From Antilocapra americana (taxonomy: Eukaryota; Chordata; Mammalia; Artiodactyla; Antilocapridae): 64,000 nucleotides of DNA. The notes below the pieces were generated by a model. The model searched no databases. It saw nothing but the letters and a program-made list of their open reading frames with translations, and was not told where the DNA came from. A program made the position numbers and the translations under genes. The stretch lies in contig ML660201.1 of the NCBI GenBank assembly GCA_007570785.1, forward strand, positions 49,818,316-49,882,315, read 5' to 3'. Positions 39,455-51,705 of the stretch are shown piece after piece; position 1 is the first letter of the stretch, and each line of letters opens with the position of its first letter.

Positions 39455-42400
39455 CTGGGAGGCGAGAAGGGTCGTCACCCAAGGCTCCCCAGCTGAGAGC
39501 CCGCTGCCAGGGACCAGCTCACCCCGCTCCACCCATACCCGTCCGCTGTGGAGGGGCTCCAGACCCAGGCCCGAGGGCCGCGCTGCAGTGGGCACTGGCG
39601 TGCGCCCCAGACCCCGACTCACAGGCAGTGGAGCCCCTGCTGCTGGGAGTGGGCCCAGCCCCCTCCGCGGCAGGTAGGCGGCCCCTCCCTCAAGATCACA
39701 CCCCTGCCCTGGGTGTCCCATCCAGCACCCAGGGGAGGAAGGGGGGTCATCTCTCCCCCAGGCAGGATAAGTCTGCCTTTTAGCTTGGAGGCTGCACAGG
39801 GGCAGAAACTGGCCTTGGGTGCCCCTCTGCCCAGTCTGCTTCCCACCGCCCCCCTTCACAGCCTGGACCCCAGACTCTCCCTGATGAATGAACCCCATCT
39901 CAGAATGGGCTTCCCAGGGAGCACCCTGCTCTGATCTTCCTCCAGCCCCACTCTCCCTGAGACCGGGGCCAGGGGACACGCTGAGCCAGAGTCCAGACCA
40001 CACTCCAGGTGCCCAGGACCCCAAATCCTGCCCTGGGGGCCCAGACAGGCTCCCAGCATTTGCCAGCAGCCTCTTTGGGGTCAGTGTTCCTGAGGGCTGG
40101 TTGAGGGGTGACCGGGAGCTCAGAGCTGAGCCTGGCCAGCCCCGAAAAGAAGAGATGGCCCAGGCAGGGGGTCAGGAGCTTGCTGTCTCGGGCTCAGAAC
40201 TCTGAGGAGTCCAACCGTTCTAAATTTGATTCTGGCCTCGAAGGCTGTGATGAAGGTGCATATTTGGTCTAGTTAGGAACATAGACTGTTTCTGCTTAGC
40301 AGTTTATTCTTTAGCTGGGTTTATAACTGAGATACTTAGACAGTTGGAGTGTATGTCTCCATTTGTCCTCTTGCTACTGATCCTCAAAATGTTAGGGGTG
40401 GGTCTGTACTCCACCACCACCCTCCTCTCACTCACCCTCTCACTCTGTTACTTTCACTTAACACACGTCTCTGTGTTCCTGTGAGCACCGGACACTCCTG
40501 GAACTCAACTCCAGGCCTGGAGCATCACAGAGGTGTCTTACTCACAGACACTGTCCCAAGTCAGCCAGCCCTGCCATGTGCCTTCATGCAGTGCATCCTA
40601 GCTGGGCTTTGTTGCCCTTCCAAGCCTGGCCCTACACTGTCTTTCCTTCCTTCTGGGGACACAGTGAAATGCCACCTAGACCCCCTTGGGGTGAAGGCTT
40701 GACCACCACAGGTGCTGGGAGTGCTGCCCAAAGACAGTTCTTAGCACTCAGCCTCACTTTGGGGATTGCCTCAGTGGAAGATAGCCCCTCACCCACAGCG
40801 TGCCCCTCCCCAGAGCAGCCTACACCCAGGGACTGGGTGAGGACATGAGCCCCCTTGTCCTGACTCAGGACAGCTCTGAAGGGCCCTCCCGAGGTCAGGG
40901 CTCCCTCTGCAGTCTCTGGGGCCTTCACTGAGACGCAGGGCACTCTGCCCACTCCTGAGTCCTGTCTCTTCCCTTCTGATCCTGGGTACTGATCAGGTAC
41001 TGATCCTGGGAGGTGCTCCCTCATGAACCTCCTGCAGGCCCAGCTCCACCTCAGGGCCGCTTCCTGGGAACTCCACCCACAACACTAACATAGTCCTCAA
41101 TAAGTGTTAGTTCTCAGTGCCTTACCATCACAACTGACATTTTGTCATTCTGGCCTACTTTTGATCTGGTGTGTTCATGCTGGCCCTCCCTAGCTCTGCT
41201 CCTGTTATGCCCTCAGCTTGGACTCTCTCTTTATCTTCCTACACCTGCTTTAAGGGTGCTAGGGAATACACTGAATCCATGAATATATTGAGGCCCCCAG
41301 AGCAGGGCTCCACTGGGTCACCTGTGTCTCCTTGTGCATGGCAGAGGCTTGCTAGGTGGGGACCTCACGTGTGTTTGTTGATTGGGGAAGAGGAAGGGCA
41401 AAGGGTTTCTCCCCAAACCCCTCATTCTCTCAACTGTTTGGCTAGGTCAGCAGAGCTTAGGAATGCTTTGTGTGTTGTTCTTGGCAAGGTGTTCTGCAGA
41501 TTTTCATAAAGGAGAGGGTGATGAGAGGGAGAAGGCCCCCAAGGAGACTGGAAGCCCATGAACCTTCTGGGAATCAGCAAACGTGGCGGGGATGTTTGGA
41601 TCTCCGTGTGACGTGGACTTTGCACAGGGAGGTCCCCACGACATTACCCACCTCAGAAGGCAAGCAACATGTGGGTTTCATGGTCTTTGCACAAGTGCAG
41701 AGCTGAGTCATGAGATCTTAGAGCTTGCCCTGCAACTCCAGCCCCAGCCCTTCCACTTTACAGATGAGGAAACTGTGAGGCTCATGTCCTACAGGACTGT
41801 GGCGGCCGGCTGAGTGGAGGGTCTCCTGGGGGCTCATTAAGATGGCTCTGATCCACCAGCCCTCCAGGGCTCACGCTTCCAGTGGGTGGTTATGGATTCT
41901 TGTGGGAGAGTTCATTGTCCTTTTGGGACATTCCCGCTTCCACACATCAGGGGATCTTCCTGAGGCCTCTTTGAATCTGGTACCCTGGACTAGGGGAGCT
42001 AGGCAGGGCCCTGGTGCTGGGCCAGAGGCTAGAGGCGAATCCCTGACTGCTGGCCTAAGCCCTTGTGTCCAACGCATCCCTGCCTGGAGAGGCGGCCACG
42101 TTCACTCACCCGTCTGCAAGGCCTGCTGCTCCTTCAGCAGGGCCACCTCCTGGGCCAGGCTGTCCAGCTGAGTCTTGAGCTCCTCCAGCATCTTCGGACT
42201 CACGGCATCTAGGGTGATGTCAGAAGGAAGTGGGAACAATCCCGTGATGAAGGCAGGAGGGATGGGGGCAGGGCAGGAACTGGAGGGGTGGACCACCGTC
42301 AGCTTGACCCCTCGACCTTGATGTCGTGGCAGACTCTGTCTCTCCCTGTTCCTGCCAGCAGTCATCCGAGTGATTGCTCTGATTTTCCTCTGCCAGAGAC

Positions 42401-44335
42401 GCTCCTTCACTTGTTCTTGCTAACATGAGACCTGTACTGCACTGTGTAGGAGGGTTGCTGGGATCAGATGGGATTGCGGTTGGCAGGGGTGGGGTAGGGG
42501 TGCAGGCAGACCACCCTCCCAGCTCCAGAGGAGAACTGAGCACAGGAAGCAGGGCCAAGGGCCCTGGAGACCTCCCGGGTGTACTTTCCCGAGGAACAAC
42601 ACACAGACAGGCAGGGCAGGTGCTCCGACTGGCAGAACAGGGAGAGAGAGTCAGGGCACTCCGCTCTCGCCCTGTCTGCTGTTCTGCGGGCCTCCAGTGC
42701 CCTGAACCCCCATGGGCCACAGGCACAGAGGCCCCATGGAGCCAGGGTTCAAGAGTGAAGCTGGAGAGGGCCCGGGCGTTGTCTGCTTTGACCTTCTTGT
42801 CCATGTGGTGAAATCTGTGATTTACATGTTTGAATGAATACATACTACATCTTCGGCAAACTTAAGAAATGAGCAACTCTTTTCCACATTCAAAAATTCT
42901 GTTATTTGCCTTTGGAACTGTGTATCCTTTACAAAGAGCATGCTTGGTGGCAATTTTAGCTAATGTTTGTGGATATAGCATGCCTGCTGCAAGTCCTCTC
43001 TTTTTTAATGAACATTTTATAGAAGGTAACACAGCCATATAATTTTTAAATACCCAAACAGTTCAAAATGTTCAAGTCTCTTTCCCAGTCAATCTGCTCT
43101 CAGCTCTCTAGAGATAATCACTGTTGCTAACTCTTGTGAATCCTTCCAGAAAAGCTCTATGCATATACAAGTAAATATGTACTTTTTTCTTTGAAGTAAA
43201 TATATATATTTTTACATAAATCCCTTTTTCAAGACAAATGTCACATAAGTATCCATTCTATTTTGAATTTTTTTGTTGTTTACTTTATGAACTGAACCTT
43301 GGCGATTGTTTCCTGTCGGCACCGGGACCCGCCCATTCTGTGTCGCAGGCCTGTGGGTCTCCACGATCCTAATGTGCCCTTGAGTACATCGTCCATGACC
43401 CATGGGCAGCTGTCCAATCACAGTGGAGGCTCTGGGAGGGGCCTGAGGGCAGCTAGCCCCGGCCTCAGCGCATCTGTGCCCTTGGCCCCAGGCCAGCCGT
43501 TCTGCTGCCTGCATCAGCACGCTCCTCTCCTGGGGGGTGACAGCCCACTGCATTGCCATGGCACTTCACTAGTGTTGTCTCAACACAGCCTGGGTGACCT
43601 CACTGCAGGCAGGGCTCCAAGGGCAGGCCTTGTTGAGGCCAGGGCCACCCAAGGACACCCCGGGCCCAGAGGCCGCGGAGGGAGGGCAAGGCCTCTTGCA
43701 CGGTCCTAGCTCAGGCTTGAACATTGTCATTTCCTCAAGGCCGTGATACACCATAGAACCATGAATTGTTCGTTTTCCCTTCCCCTGTGCATTACGTTAT
43801 ACCCTGTGTTCCAGATGCCTTACGTGTTTTCTGTTATTAAATCTTCCCAACCACCCTTTTGAGCCAAGGCCCCCATCTCTCTTTCACAGCTGAGAAGCCT
43901 GAGGTTCGGAGATGACAAAGCAGAGCCTTGTCAGCCCTCCCGAGGAGAGTCGGACATCTCCAGGCTGCCGAGCCAAAGGTTTGGTTTCTCTTAAAATCTT
44001 GGGGTGGTGGGGGAGAAGTGCGTGTCCGTTAAGGTGATCTGGAAAGTTCTTTCTGATTCTAAGAGCCAGTGACTCTGACAGTTCTGACAGCTGCCCCTGC
44101 GGCTGGAGAACTCACCCAGGTCCCAGTGAGGGGAACTTCACAGATGTGAGAAGGGAAGGGAAGGAGAGAAGGGAGGGTGAGGGCCAGTCAAGGAGAGAGT
44201 GACCAGCTCCCCACCCACCTCCTTACCTTTCTTGGCATTTGCAGCCTTCTTGACCTTGGGGCTGGGGGCCTCAGCGGCGACTTGGGTCAGGAGGGAGAGG
44301 AGGCAGAGGAGCACGTAGGGCCCCTGGAGCTCCAT
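39054..44335 (-). CDS. CLEC3B: Tetranectin (C-type lectin domain family 3 member B), complete, 3 exons
   Basis: Secreted homotrimeric plasma and matrix protein that binds plasminogen kringle 4 and heparin (family knowledge). Coding joins 44335-44227, 42208-42110 and 39454-39054 (minus strand), in frame with consensus GT-AG sites, for 202 codons plus TAG, the same length as human tetranectin. The order is a 21-residue signal peptide (MELQGPYVLLCLLSLLTQVAA, cut before EAPSPK), a Lys-rich heparin/N-terminal segment, a trimerising alpha-helical coiled coil (KMLEELKTQLDSLAQEVALL) and a C-type lectin-like domain ending YVCQFAIV. The ATG at 44333-44335 has A at -3 and G at +4. CLEC3B is convergent with CDCP1 and downstream of EXOSC7 on the same strand. 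No broken features. Confidence 0.98.
39455..42109 (-). other. CLEC3B: CLEC3B intron 2
   Basis: About 2.65 kb, GC-rich, low in young repeats. An antisense MIR trace lies at about 41710-41800 ('CTTTACAGATGAGGAAACTG'). No further gene, RNA or transposon recognised. Confidence 0.75.
42110..42208 (-). CDS. CLEC3B: CLEC3B exon 2 (trimerisation helix)
   Basis: A 99-bp exon, phase 1 at both ends. Acceptor CCCTAG; donor GTGAGT. It encodes (D)AVSPKMLEELKTQLDSLAQ and EVALLKEQQALQT, the heptad-like coiled coil that holds the tetranectin trimer together. Same size as expected for the family. Confidence 0.97.
42209..44226 (-). other. CLEC3B: CLEC3B intron 1
   Basis: About 2.0 kb. 42840-43290 is an AT-rich patch (old repeat, unassigned) and 43795-43925 an antisense MIR remnant. 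The rest is unique-looking. No regulatory site could be assigned. Confidence 0.7.
43795..43925 (-). mobile_element. MIR/L2-type remnant, antisense
   Basis: 'GTTATTAAATCTTCCCAACC' and 'TTTCACAGCTGAGAAGCCTG' with AGGTTCGGAGATGACAAAGC, the reversed MIR core. Confidence 0.65.
44227..44335 (-). CDS. CLEC3B: CLEC3B exon 1 coding part (signal peptide)
   Basis: A 109-nt coding part from ATG (44333-44335) to donor AAAG|GTAAGG (GT at 44226-44225). It encodes the signal peptide and the start of the mature chain APSPKVKKAANAKK. The start is chosen by colinearity with human tetranectin, a strong Kozak context (AGCATGG) and the hydrophobic leader. Confidence 0.97.
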
Positions 44336-44639
44336 GCTGCTGCCGCTGCTGCCTGCGGTGGGCCTGGGTCAGAGAGCACTGGCAGCTGGGCCCGAGCTGC
44401 GAGTCTGAAGGCAGTGGCCACCAGGACCTCTGTCCAGGAAACCCTCCCAGAGTTGGCTGTAGGAGTGCCTGGGAAAAAAAAAAACCACTGCAAAAAGAGG
44501 AAGGCCTGGGAGCCACAGAACCTCGCTGCTGCTCGGGGAACACCCACCCAGCGTCCTGGCCCCGCCCTCTGAAACAGTCATTGTTTTCTAGGGTTCTGAG
44601 AAACACAGGCTCCCCCTCAGAGCTCACATCTGCTGAGCT

Positions 44640-44780
44640 GTTACCTTGGGCAGGCGCTGGGCCACGTTTCCCCTGGCCTCACAGAGGCCTCACGCCAGCA
44701 ACTTGAGACAGGGGCTGGCATTTCCCCATTTTAAAGAAGAGGAAACTGAGGCTCAGTGAGATTAAGAGAGCCTAAGGTAC
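44640..44780 (-). mobile_element. MIR SINE, antisense
   Basis: 'TTTTAAAGAAGAGGAAACTG' with AGGCTCAGTGAGATTAAGAG is the reversed MIR core. It lies about 0.3 kb upstream of the CLEC3B start codon. Confidence 0.8.
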
Positions 44781-45889
44781 CGGACCTGTTAGATGCAGCA
44801 CCAGTATCTGACCCCAGCCCGGGTGGAGAACAGTCGTGGAACCGTGTCTCCTTAGGGAGAGAGCTGGGGCTACTGCCAAATTGGAGCGTTTGCTGTGATT
44901 CTTTTGTAGTTCTGCATCTGTGTTCCTGATGCACTTTTGGTTAAAAATACAAAGACGACCTTTCTTTTCTTGACTCACTCTTTTTCAACCATCCTTTCCT
45001 GAAGCCGAGGTGACCATGGTGGGAGAGGGGCAGCCTGGTGTCCCAGAGTGGTGTCCCAGATGGGGCAGGGAGGAAAGAATGTCCCCAGGAAGGGGAGCCT
45101 GGTGTGGGATGTCAGGACCCAACAGGGTGGAAGGGGGCACCCCCTGGGGGAACAGAGGTCCTATATGCAGTGTTGAAGTCCAAGTGAGAAGAGATCTGCA
45201 TGGGAGAGTGGGTGGGGCACATGGGAGAAAGTGGTTACACATCAAACAAGTACATTTAAGACCATGGGGAAAAAAACAAAAAGACCATGGGAGCCAGGTT
45301 TCTCATTGTCAGGAAAGGGAGGTACAAATACATAGAGAAAACAGAAAATGTTTCCTGCTGTGTAGGATTAAAATTGGAGCTGTCGGTGTGCAGTTGTGGA
45401 CTTTGACACATGAACATCTGTAGATGTTCCCGGAAATGAGCGCATCAGCCCCCAGCTGGACGTCTGGGTGGAGCAGCAGCCCCGCCAAAGGCTTGAGCAT
45501 GCCTAGCATCCAAGTGCCGGCTTCTCAATTCAGCTTTCCACGAAAAGGAACCGCAGCACCTTGGAGCAACGGCTCATTCCAGGGCTGGGGCAGGAAAAGG
45601 AGAAACTAAGCCCAGCACAAGTTATTTTGCCAGAACACAAGGAAATGTTTAAAGAAGGATGAGAACGTGGCAGGACACGGAACCAGCTTAAAGGAGCTTC
45701 TTAGGGCCCAAACCGGGGACAGTTTGAGCATCAAAACAGTGACAGTAACAGTAAAATAGGAAACCATGAGTGCATACAGATACAAATAAATAAATGAATA
45801 CACTGGAAGTCTGACGAGCAATGGGATATTTTCATTGTCTCAGATTATTTCCCCACAAACTACTTAACTACAAAGAGGAAAGAGTCACT

Positions 45890-46400
45890 TTGCATCGGAG
45901 AAGCCTGGCAGACGTCACTTTAATGAAGTGACCAAGGTCAGCATCATCAGTAAGGGACCCAGCGGAGAGCCTGCAGCCCCCAAGCACCTGACGCGTTGTG
46001 GGGAGACTCCTGCGGAGGAAACAGCGCAGAAGCCCAACCGAGGGGCTCTCTCCACAGCAGCTGCCCAGCAGTCTTCAGAACTGTGCAGGACACATCTGAG
46101 GACACGAAGGAGGTCGCAGACACAGAAGAGCAAACGCACTGTGCTCTGGACCAGACCCTTCTGCTCTCTGGATGCCCTGGGACACCTGGAGGAACTTGAC
46201 AGGGTGAGGAGCACATGGCAGGGGTGGCGCGTCATGATGACGTTGGCCGCAGGGACCACGCACCAAAGCGTGAGACAGTGATAGGGCATCAGGTCAACGG
46301 TTCCCTCGGAAATGGCTCAGGGGAGAAATGTCCTCTGTGCTGTCGTGGCAGGTTTTGTGCGAGCTTTGGACGGTTCCACAAGAAAACGCAGCACTGTGTA
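45890..46400. mobile_element. Old interspersed repeat, family unresolved
   Basis: 'GAGAAGCCTGGCAGACGTCA' and 'GAAGTGACCAAGGTCAGCAT' resemble an old mammalian repeat I have seen in this order but cannot name with certainty. Several short frames are open by chance. Confidence 0.35.
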
Positions 46401-47294
46401 ACTCAGGCTCTTCTTGCATGGACCCCCGCCATACTCCATCTGATCTAGGGAGGGACTTGCCTGCAGCTTGGTGGGCCAGGCCCCGCCCTGTGGTCCCCCT
46501 GGGGCAGGCAGCAGGCGCTCTGTGCAGCCCGCCCTCATGTTCTCGGAGTGCAAGAGGGCTTTATATTCTCAGCTGGCCCCCAGTGGGACATTTAGGGCCA
46601 AAGATGAAGCAACCTACGAGGGAGCCTTGCTTACTGGAACTCTGGGTGGGTAGCACACGGCAAGAGAAATTATGGTTCTCTTTTTCTTTTTAAAACTCCA
46701 TTGCGTTCCTGATTTTTTTCTCCTCAGCTCTTGGGCAGTAAGGAAACAGGAGAAGTTTGTTTCCATGTCCAAGGCCAGGACAGGCCAGATTGTGGAGGCC
46801 GTGCCCTGGGTCGGCTGGGGGGTCCTCGAGGAGCCACTCAGAAGCCTGGAAGCCTCTGCTCTGGGGCTTATTATCCTGCCGGAGCCGCATGGGAGCCGGG
46901 CTGCATCCGACCTGCCTGGGCCTGCTCTCACCCGGCCAGTCCCTCGGTCACTGTACCGTGTGCCCGAGCCACTGTGCGGCCCTGCGGGTGCGAGCACCCT
47001 CTGTGCCAGTGGGACTGTGGTGGCCTCTCCAGACGCGAGTGGCCCACTGTCCTTCAGCCTCTGGGCTAGAAAGCTGAGTGGAAGAGGCCGCCTGCTTTAA
47101 CCGCCTCTCGATATGGGATGTCCTTTTCCATTGATTTCCATGTGTTTGCTTAAAGCCTTCCTGGAACGAGCAGCTCATTACTCCACAAAATAGCTGGTTC
47201 CATCCTTAGACGCTTAGCTTGTTATAAGTCTCCCTGTGGTGAGGCAGTTCCCTGGTGCACCAGAACAGTCATTTAAGGGGCCAGCAAATGTCAG

Positions 47295-48225
47295 CAATAT
47301 ACAGCCTTGACATACTCCTTTCCTGATTTGAAACCAGTCAGCTTGCTTATTTAACTTACATGCAGAGCACATCATGCAAAATGCCAGGCTGGATGAAGCA
47401 CAGGCTGGAATCAAGATTGCTAGGAGAAATATCAATAACCTCAGATACGCAGATGACACCACCCTTTTGGCAGAAAGCAAAGAAGAACTAAAGAGCCTCT
47501 TGATGAAAGTGAAAGAGGAGAGTGAAAAAGCTGCCTTAAAACTCAACATTCAGAAAACTAAGATCATGGAATCTGGTCCCGTCACTTCATGGCAAATAGT
47601 TGGGGAAACAGTGGAAACAGTGAGAGACTTTATTTTCTTGGGCTCCAAAATCATTGCAGATGGTGACTGCAGGCATGAAATTAAAAGACACTTGCTCCTT
47701 GGAAGAAAAGCTATGACCAATCTAGATAGCATATTAAAAAGCAGAGACCTTACTTTGCCAACAAAGGTCCATGTAGTCAAAGCTATGGTTTTTCCAATAG
47801 TCATATATGGATGTGAGAGCTGGACCATACAGAAAGCTGAGCACTGAAGAATCAATCGATGCTTTTGAACTGTGGTGTTGGAGAAGACTCTTGAGAGTCC
47901 CTTGGACAGCAAGCAGATCCAACCAGTCCATCCTAAAGGAAATCAACCCTGAATATTCATTGCAAAGACTGATGCTGAAGCTGAAACTCCAATAGTTTGG
48001 CCACCTGATGTGAAGACTAACTCAATGGAAAAGACCCTGATGCTGGGAAAGATTGAAGGCAGGAGGAGGGGACGATAGAGGATGAGATGGTTGGATGGCA
48101 TCACTGACTCAATGGACACGAGTTTGAGTAAGCTCCAGGAGTTGGTGATGGACAGGGAGGCCTGGCATGCTGCAGTCCGTGGGGTCGCAGAGTCGGACAC
48201 GGCCGAGCGACTGCACTGACTGAGA
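47295..48225 (+). mobile_element. BovB (RTE) LINE, 5'-truncated, sense, with RT-domain reading frame
   Basis: A single open frame of 157 codons (47374-47847) covers the end of the reverse transcriptase, including the catalytic YADD motif (near 47443-47454), the SGPVTSWQI and SILKSRDLTLPTK motifs and GCESWTIQK. A stop at 47845-47847 and a shift to the +1-related frame (47807-47995) break it. The 3' tail ends 'GTCGCAGAGTCGGACACGGC' and CTGCACTGACTGA. Non-autonomous, dead copy. Confidence 0.95.
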
Positions 48226-49509
48226 TGAAGTGTTGGCACCTGGCCTTCCTGCCCTCTTTGATTGCCTCTTCTCCTTGTTCCTTTCCCTCTTCCCCCCAAC
48301 TTTCCTTCTAAGATATGGTTCCTGGACTTTTTTTTTTACCTTCTTGAAAGCATCTTTGGATAGAATTCTGCTTGCCCCAGTCCTCACTGTGTTTGTGCTG
48401 TTCTCAAGGAGCCTGCTGTGGACAGGGGCCTGTGTCTCCTGTGTTCTGAATGGACACACTCTTCAGAAAGCCACCTCTTTGTAGACACAGCATGCCTCTT
48501 CATTGCACGTGTTGAGCTTAGGGCCATTAACCCCCCAGGTCCTCTCGTCCATCCCTAGTTTTCCCTGGCCAGGTGAGGGCCACCATTTCGGCCACCTGCA
48601 GTGGACTCACCACCAGCCCTGGTGGGGCCTGTGGATTTCACCCTCCCAGCATGATAGATCTTGTGGACCGACCTCCAGGCCTCTACCAGCTGGTAGGGCA
48701 CCAAGCAGGGGACATTTCATCAGGAGATCCATGGGAGGTTACTGTTCACAAGTGAAAGGAAAGGTCCGTGCGCTCATACCCCACTCTCAGGGCCCAGTCT
48801 TCTCCTGTCAGTTTCCCTGAACAAAGAATCAGTTTGACAGTAAAACCAGAGGCAGAAAAATCTAAAGAGGGCTCGGAAAGGCACATTTCAGTTTTATGTT
48901 TTCCCTCTCAAGCTGCTGGAAATCTGAGTTATATAAAACAAGTGCTGGTCACCCCACCCATGCTGTGCACAGATGAAAACACCCCCCACCCCCACCCTTA
49001 TCGTGCACAGATGTTTCCTTTTAGCTCCGCTGGCCCTGGGTCAACAGAAATGTGGCCCGCCTATGGAGCAGAGAACTTTCCACACTCTGTTCAAAGGTAA
49101 GAACATCCAGGCTGCACATCTCCAAGAGTACTCTAACGGCCAAAGACCAACATCCTGTTACCATCGTCTCAGTGGCCCTCATTAGGAAAGTCACTTGTTC
49201 CTTTTCGAACCTTTTGTTGGCCTGGTTCTGTCATTCATTCAGCAAGTACTGCCTCTGCCCCTGTGTGCCAGGCCCTCGGGCACACACAGCGTGGAAGGCA
49301 GTACACCATCTGGCCAGGTTCTCGGCTCTGTGGGGCCACATTTCTTGTTGCTTTGTCCCTAAAGGTCGGCAGTACCCTCGTGGAAAGAGAACTGGGAGTC
49401 TTGGATTCTAAGCGGAGCTCAGACACCCAGCACTTGGGTCTTCTAGGGCAAGTTATTCCAGACCAAGGTATCTCTTTCATAAAACAGGATAATAATCTCT
49501 ACCCTGCCT

Positions 49510-49885
49510 ACACAATGGGATTTTTTTTAAAAAGCTTTTTACTTTATATTGGAGTGTAGTCAATTAACAGTGTTGTGATAGTTTCTGGTGAACAGCCAAG
49601 GGACTCTTGTATCCATTATCCATATATATGTGTATCCATTCTCCCCCAAACTCTCCTCTCATCCAGGCTGCCACATAACATTGAGCAGAGTTTCATGTTG
49701 TACAGCAGGTCATTGTTGGGTATCCATTTTGAATATAGCAGTGTACATGTCCATCCCAAACTCCCTATCTCTTGCCCCACTTCTTTCCCTCCCCACAAAC
49801 AACCATGAGTTTGTTCTCTAAGCCTATGAGTCTGTTTGTTATAAGTTCATTTGCATCATTTCTTCTTAGACTTCACATATAAGGG
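49510..49885 (-). mobile_element. L1 3' end, antisense
   Basis: Poly-T, 'TTTACTTTATATTGGAGTGT', 'CAGTGTTGTGATAGTTTCTG', 'GCTGCCACATAACATTGAGC', 'GTTGTACAGCAGGTCATTGT' and 'AGACTTCACATATAAGGGAT': a well-preserved reversed ruminant L1 3' UTR. Confidence 0.88.
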
Positions 49886-50479
49886 ATGCCATCCAGTACT
49901 TCTCTGCACAGTGGAATCCTGGGTGTGAGGCGGCTGGGCCACCTGTAAAGGTGTGGGAGGCTGGAGGACAGGGGTGAGATGGTGCGCGGCCCTCAGGGCT
50001 CCACGGCCTCTGTCCGCTGCCTTCCTCCTTCCACCCCGGGGCTGAGACACTAAGTGACCTGACCTGTAAATTTGGGAAGAGTCAACCTTGAGTGAGCAGC
50101 CCAGGTCTGCACTCACCTGATGTCTTCAGCAGTTAACAGCTCACGCAGGAACAGAAAATCTGATTAACTGTGTAGGATACTATAGATGGCCATCTACCTT
50201 TTTGACACCTTTCCCCCCCACCCCTCCACAAATGGCCTTAAAATTCAACAAACATAAACCCGGTTATGCATTTAGGGATCCTGAAAATTTCACATTATCA
50301 CACTAGCCATGCACAACCTCTTAAGTTTTGCTGGTTTCTCTTTTCCCCCATAGAACCCCTCTCTCTGCACCAGGTCTGATCCTTAGCCCGTGTCCAGAAT
50401 CTTTGGGTCCCCAGGGAAGGAATGGGCTGGTGGCAGACTGCTCCCTTCCAAAGTTCTGTCTCTGGAATTTTTCAGAGAA

Positions 50480-51705
50480 CAAGCTTTGGTTTCATTGATT
50501 TTCTCTATTGATTTCCTGTTTTCAATTTCATTGACATCTATATTGCTCTGTTAATTTTTTATCATTTCTCCTGCTCTGCTGAACTTTGGATTTAATTTTA
50601 CTCTCCTTTTTCTAATTTCCTAAGGTGGGAGCTTAGGTGACTGATTTTAGATCTTTTGTCTTTCCTAATATTCAATGATTTAAATTTCCTTCTAATCACT
50701 GCTTTTGCTGCATCCCACAAATTTTGATAAGTAGTGTTTTCATTTTCATTTAGTTCAGAATATGATTTCATTTGAGATTTTTTCTTTGACCCAAGTGTTA
50801 CTTAAAACTGCTGTTTAATCTCCAAGTATGTGTGTAGGGGGGAGGACGGTGGTTTCCAGCTATCTTTCTGTGATTGATTTACAGTTTAATTCTATCATGG
50901 TCTGGGAGCAGGTCATTGTGATTTCTGTTCTATTAGATTTGTTAAGGTACATTTTACGGTTCAGAATGTGGTCTGTCTCCATGAATGTTTCCAAGTGAGC
51001 TTGAGATGAATGTGTCAGGCTGTTGACGGATAAAGCAGTCTATGGGTGCTAAGTCCCTTCATCCGTGTCCGACTCTTTGCAATGCTATGGACTGTCTTTG
51101 CGACCCACCAGGCCCCTCTGTCCATGGGATTCCTCCAGGCAAGAATCCTGAAGTGGGTTGCCATGTCTTTCTCTTCCCCACCCAGGGATCGAACTCATAC
51201 CTCTTAGGTCTTCTGCATTGGCAGGTGGGTTCTTTACCACTAGCAGTACCTGGGAAGCCCCAAAAGCAGTCTGTAGATGTCCGTTATATCCAGATTGATG
51301 CTGTTGGCAAGTCCAATCATGTCCTTACCAATTTCCTGCCTGCTCCATCTGTTCGTCTCTGACAGAGGGATGTTGAATTCTCCAGTTATGATAGTAGATT
51401 CATGTGTTCCTCCTTGCTGTTCTGTCAAGATTTTTTACCTCATGTATTTTAATGCTCTTGTTGTTAGGCATATACACATTACAGATTTTTATATCTTCTT
51501 GGATTTTTATGTCTTTTTATTTTTGTCTTTATCATTATGTAAAACTCTTTATTTCTGATAACTTTCCTTGCTCTGAAGTCTCCTCTGTCTGAAATTAACA
51601 CAGCTACTCTAGCTTTCTTTTGATGAATGTTACCATGGTTCATCTTTTTTCCTCCATTTACCTTTATTCTACGTGTCTCCTGTTTAAAGTGAGCTTCACA
51701 CAGCG
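50480..51705 (-). mobile_element. L1 ORF2 5' region (endonuclease), antisense, split by Bov-tA
   Basis: On the minus strand 51240-51428 reads endonuclease-like ITGEFNIPLSETNRWSRQEI and INLDITDIYR, the L1 EN GDFN-type block (Asp replaced by Glu). The left part, 50480-51041, carries 'GTTCAGAATATGATTTCATT' and 'GGTCTGTCTCCATGAATGTT', typical reversed L1. Multiple stops; dead. Confidence 0.85.
51032..51272 (-). mobile_element. Bov-tA SINE, antisense, nested in L1, with 10-bp target-site duplication
   Basis: Body 51042-51262. AAAGCAGTCT flanks at 51032-51041 and 51263-51272. 'GTGCTAAGTCCCTTCATCCG' and 'TCTTTACCACTAGCAGTACC' identify it. Confidence 0.93.

Noticed and set aside
38829..39677. 283-codon forward open frame (282 residues) over CLEC3B exon 3
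   Set aside because: It is the antisense of a GC-rich C-type lectin exon; it has no domain or splice support, and the minus-strand gene fully explains the region.
42220..42843. 207-residue minus-strand open frame in CLEC3B intron 1
   Set aside because: Intronic, low-complexity Pro/Ser/Leu composition, no domain; GC-rich chance frame.
46672..47100. 142-residue forward open frame
   Set aside because: Several frames are open at once because the stretch is GC-rich. No recognisable domain, and the start lies in a T-rich repeat edge.
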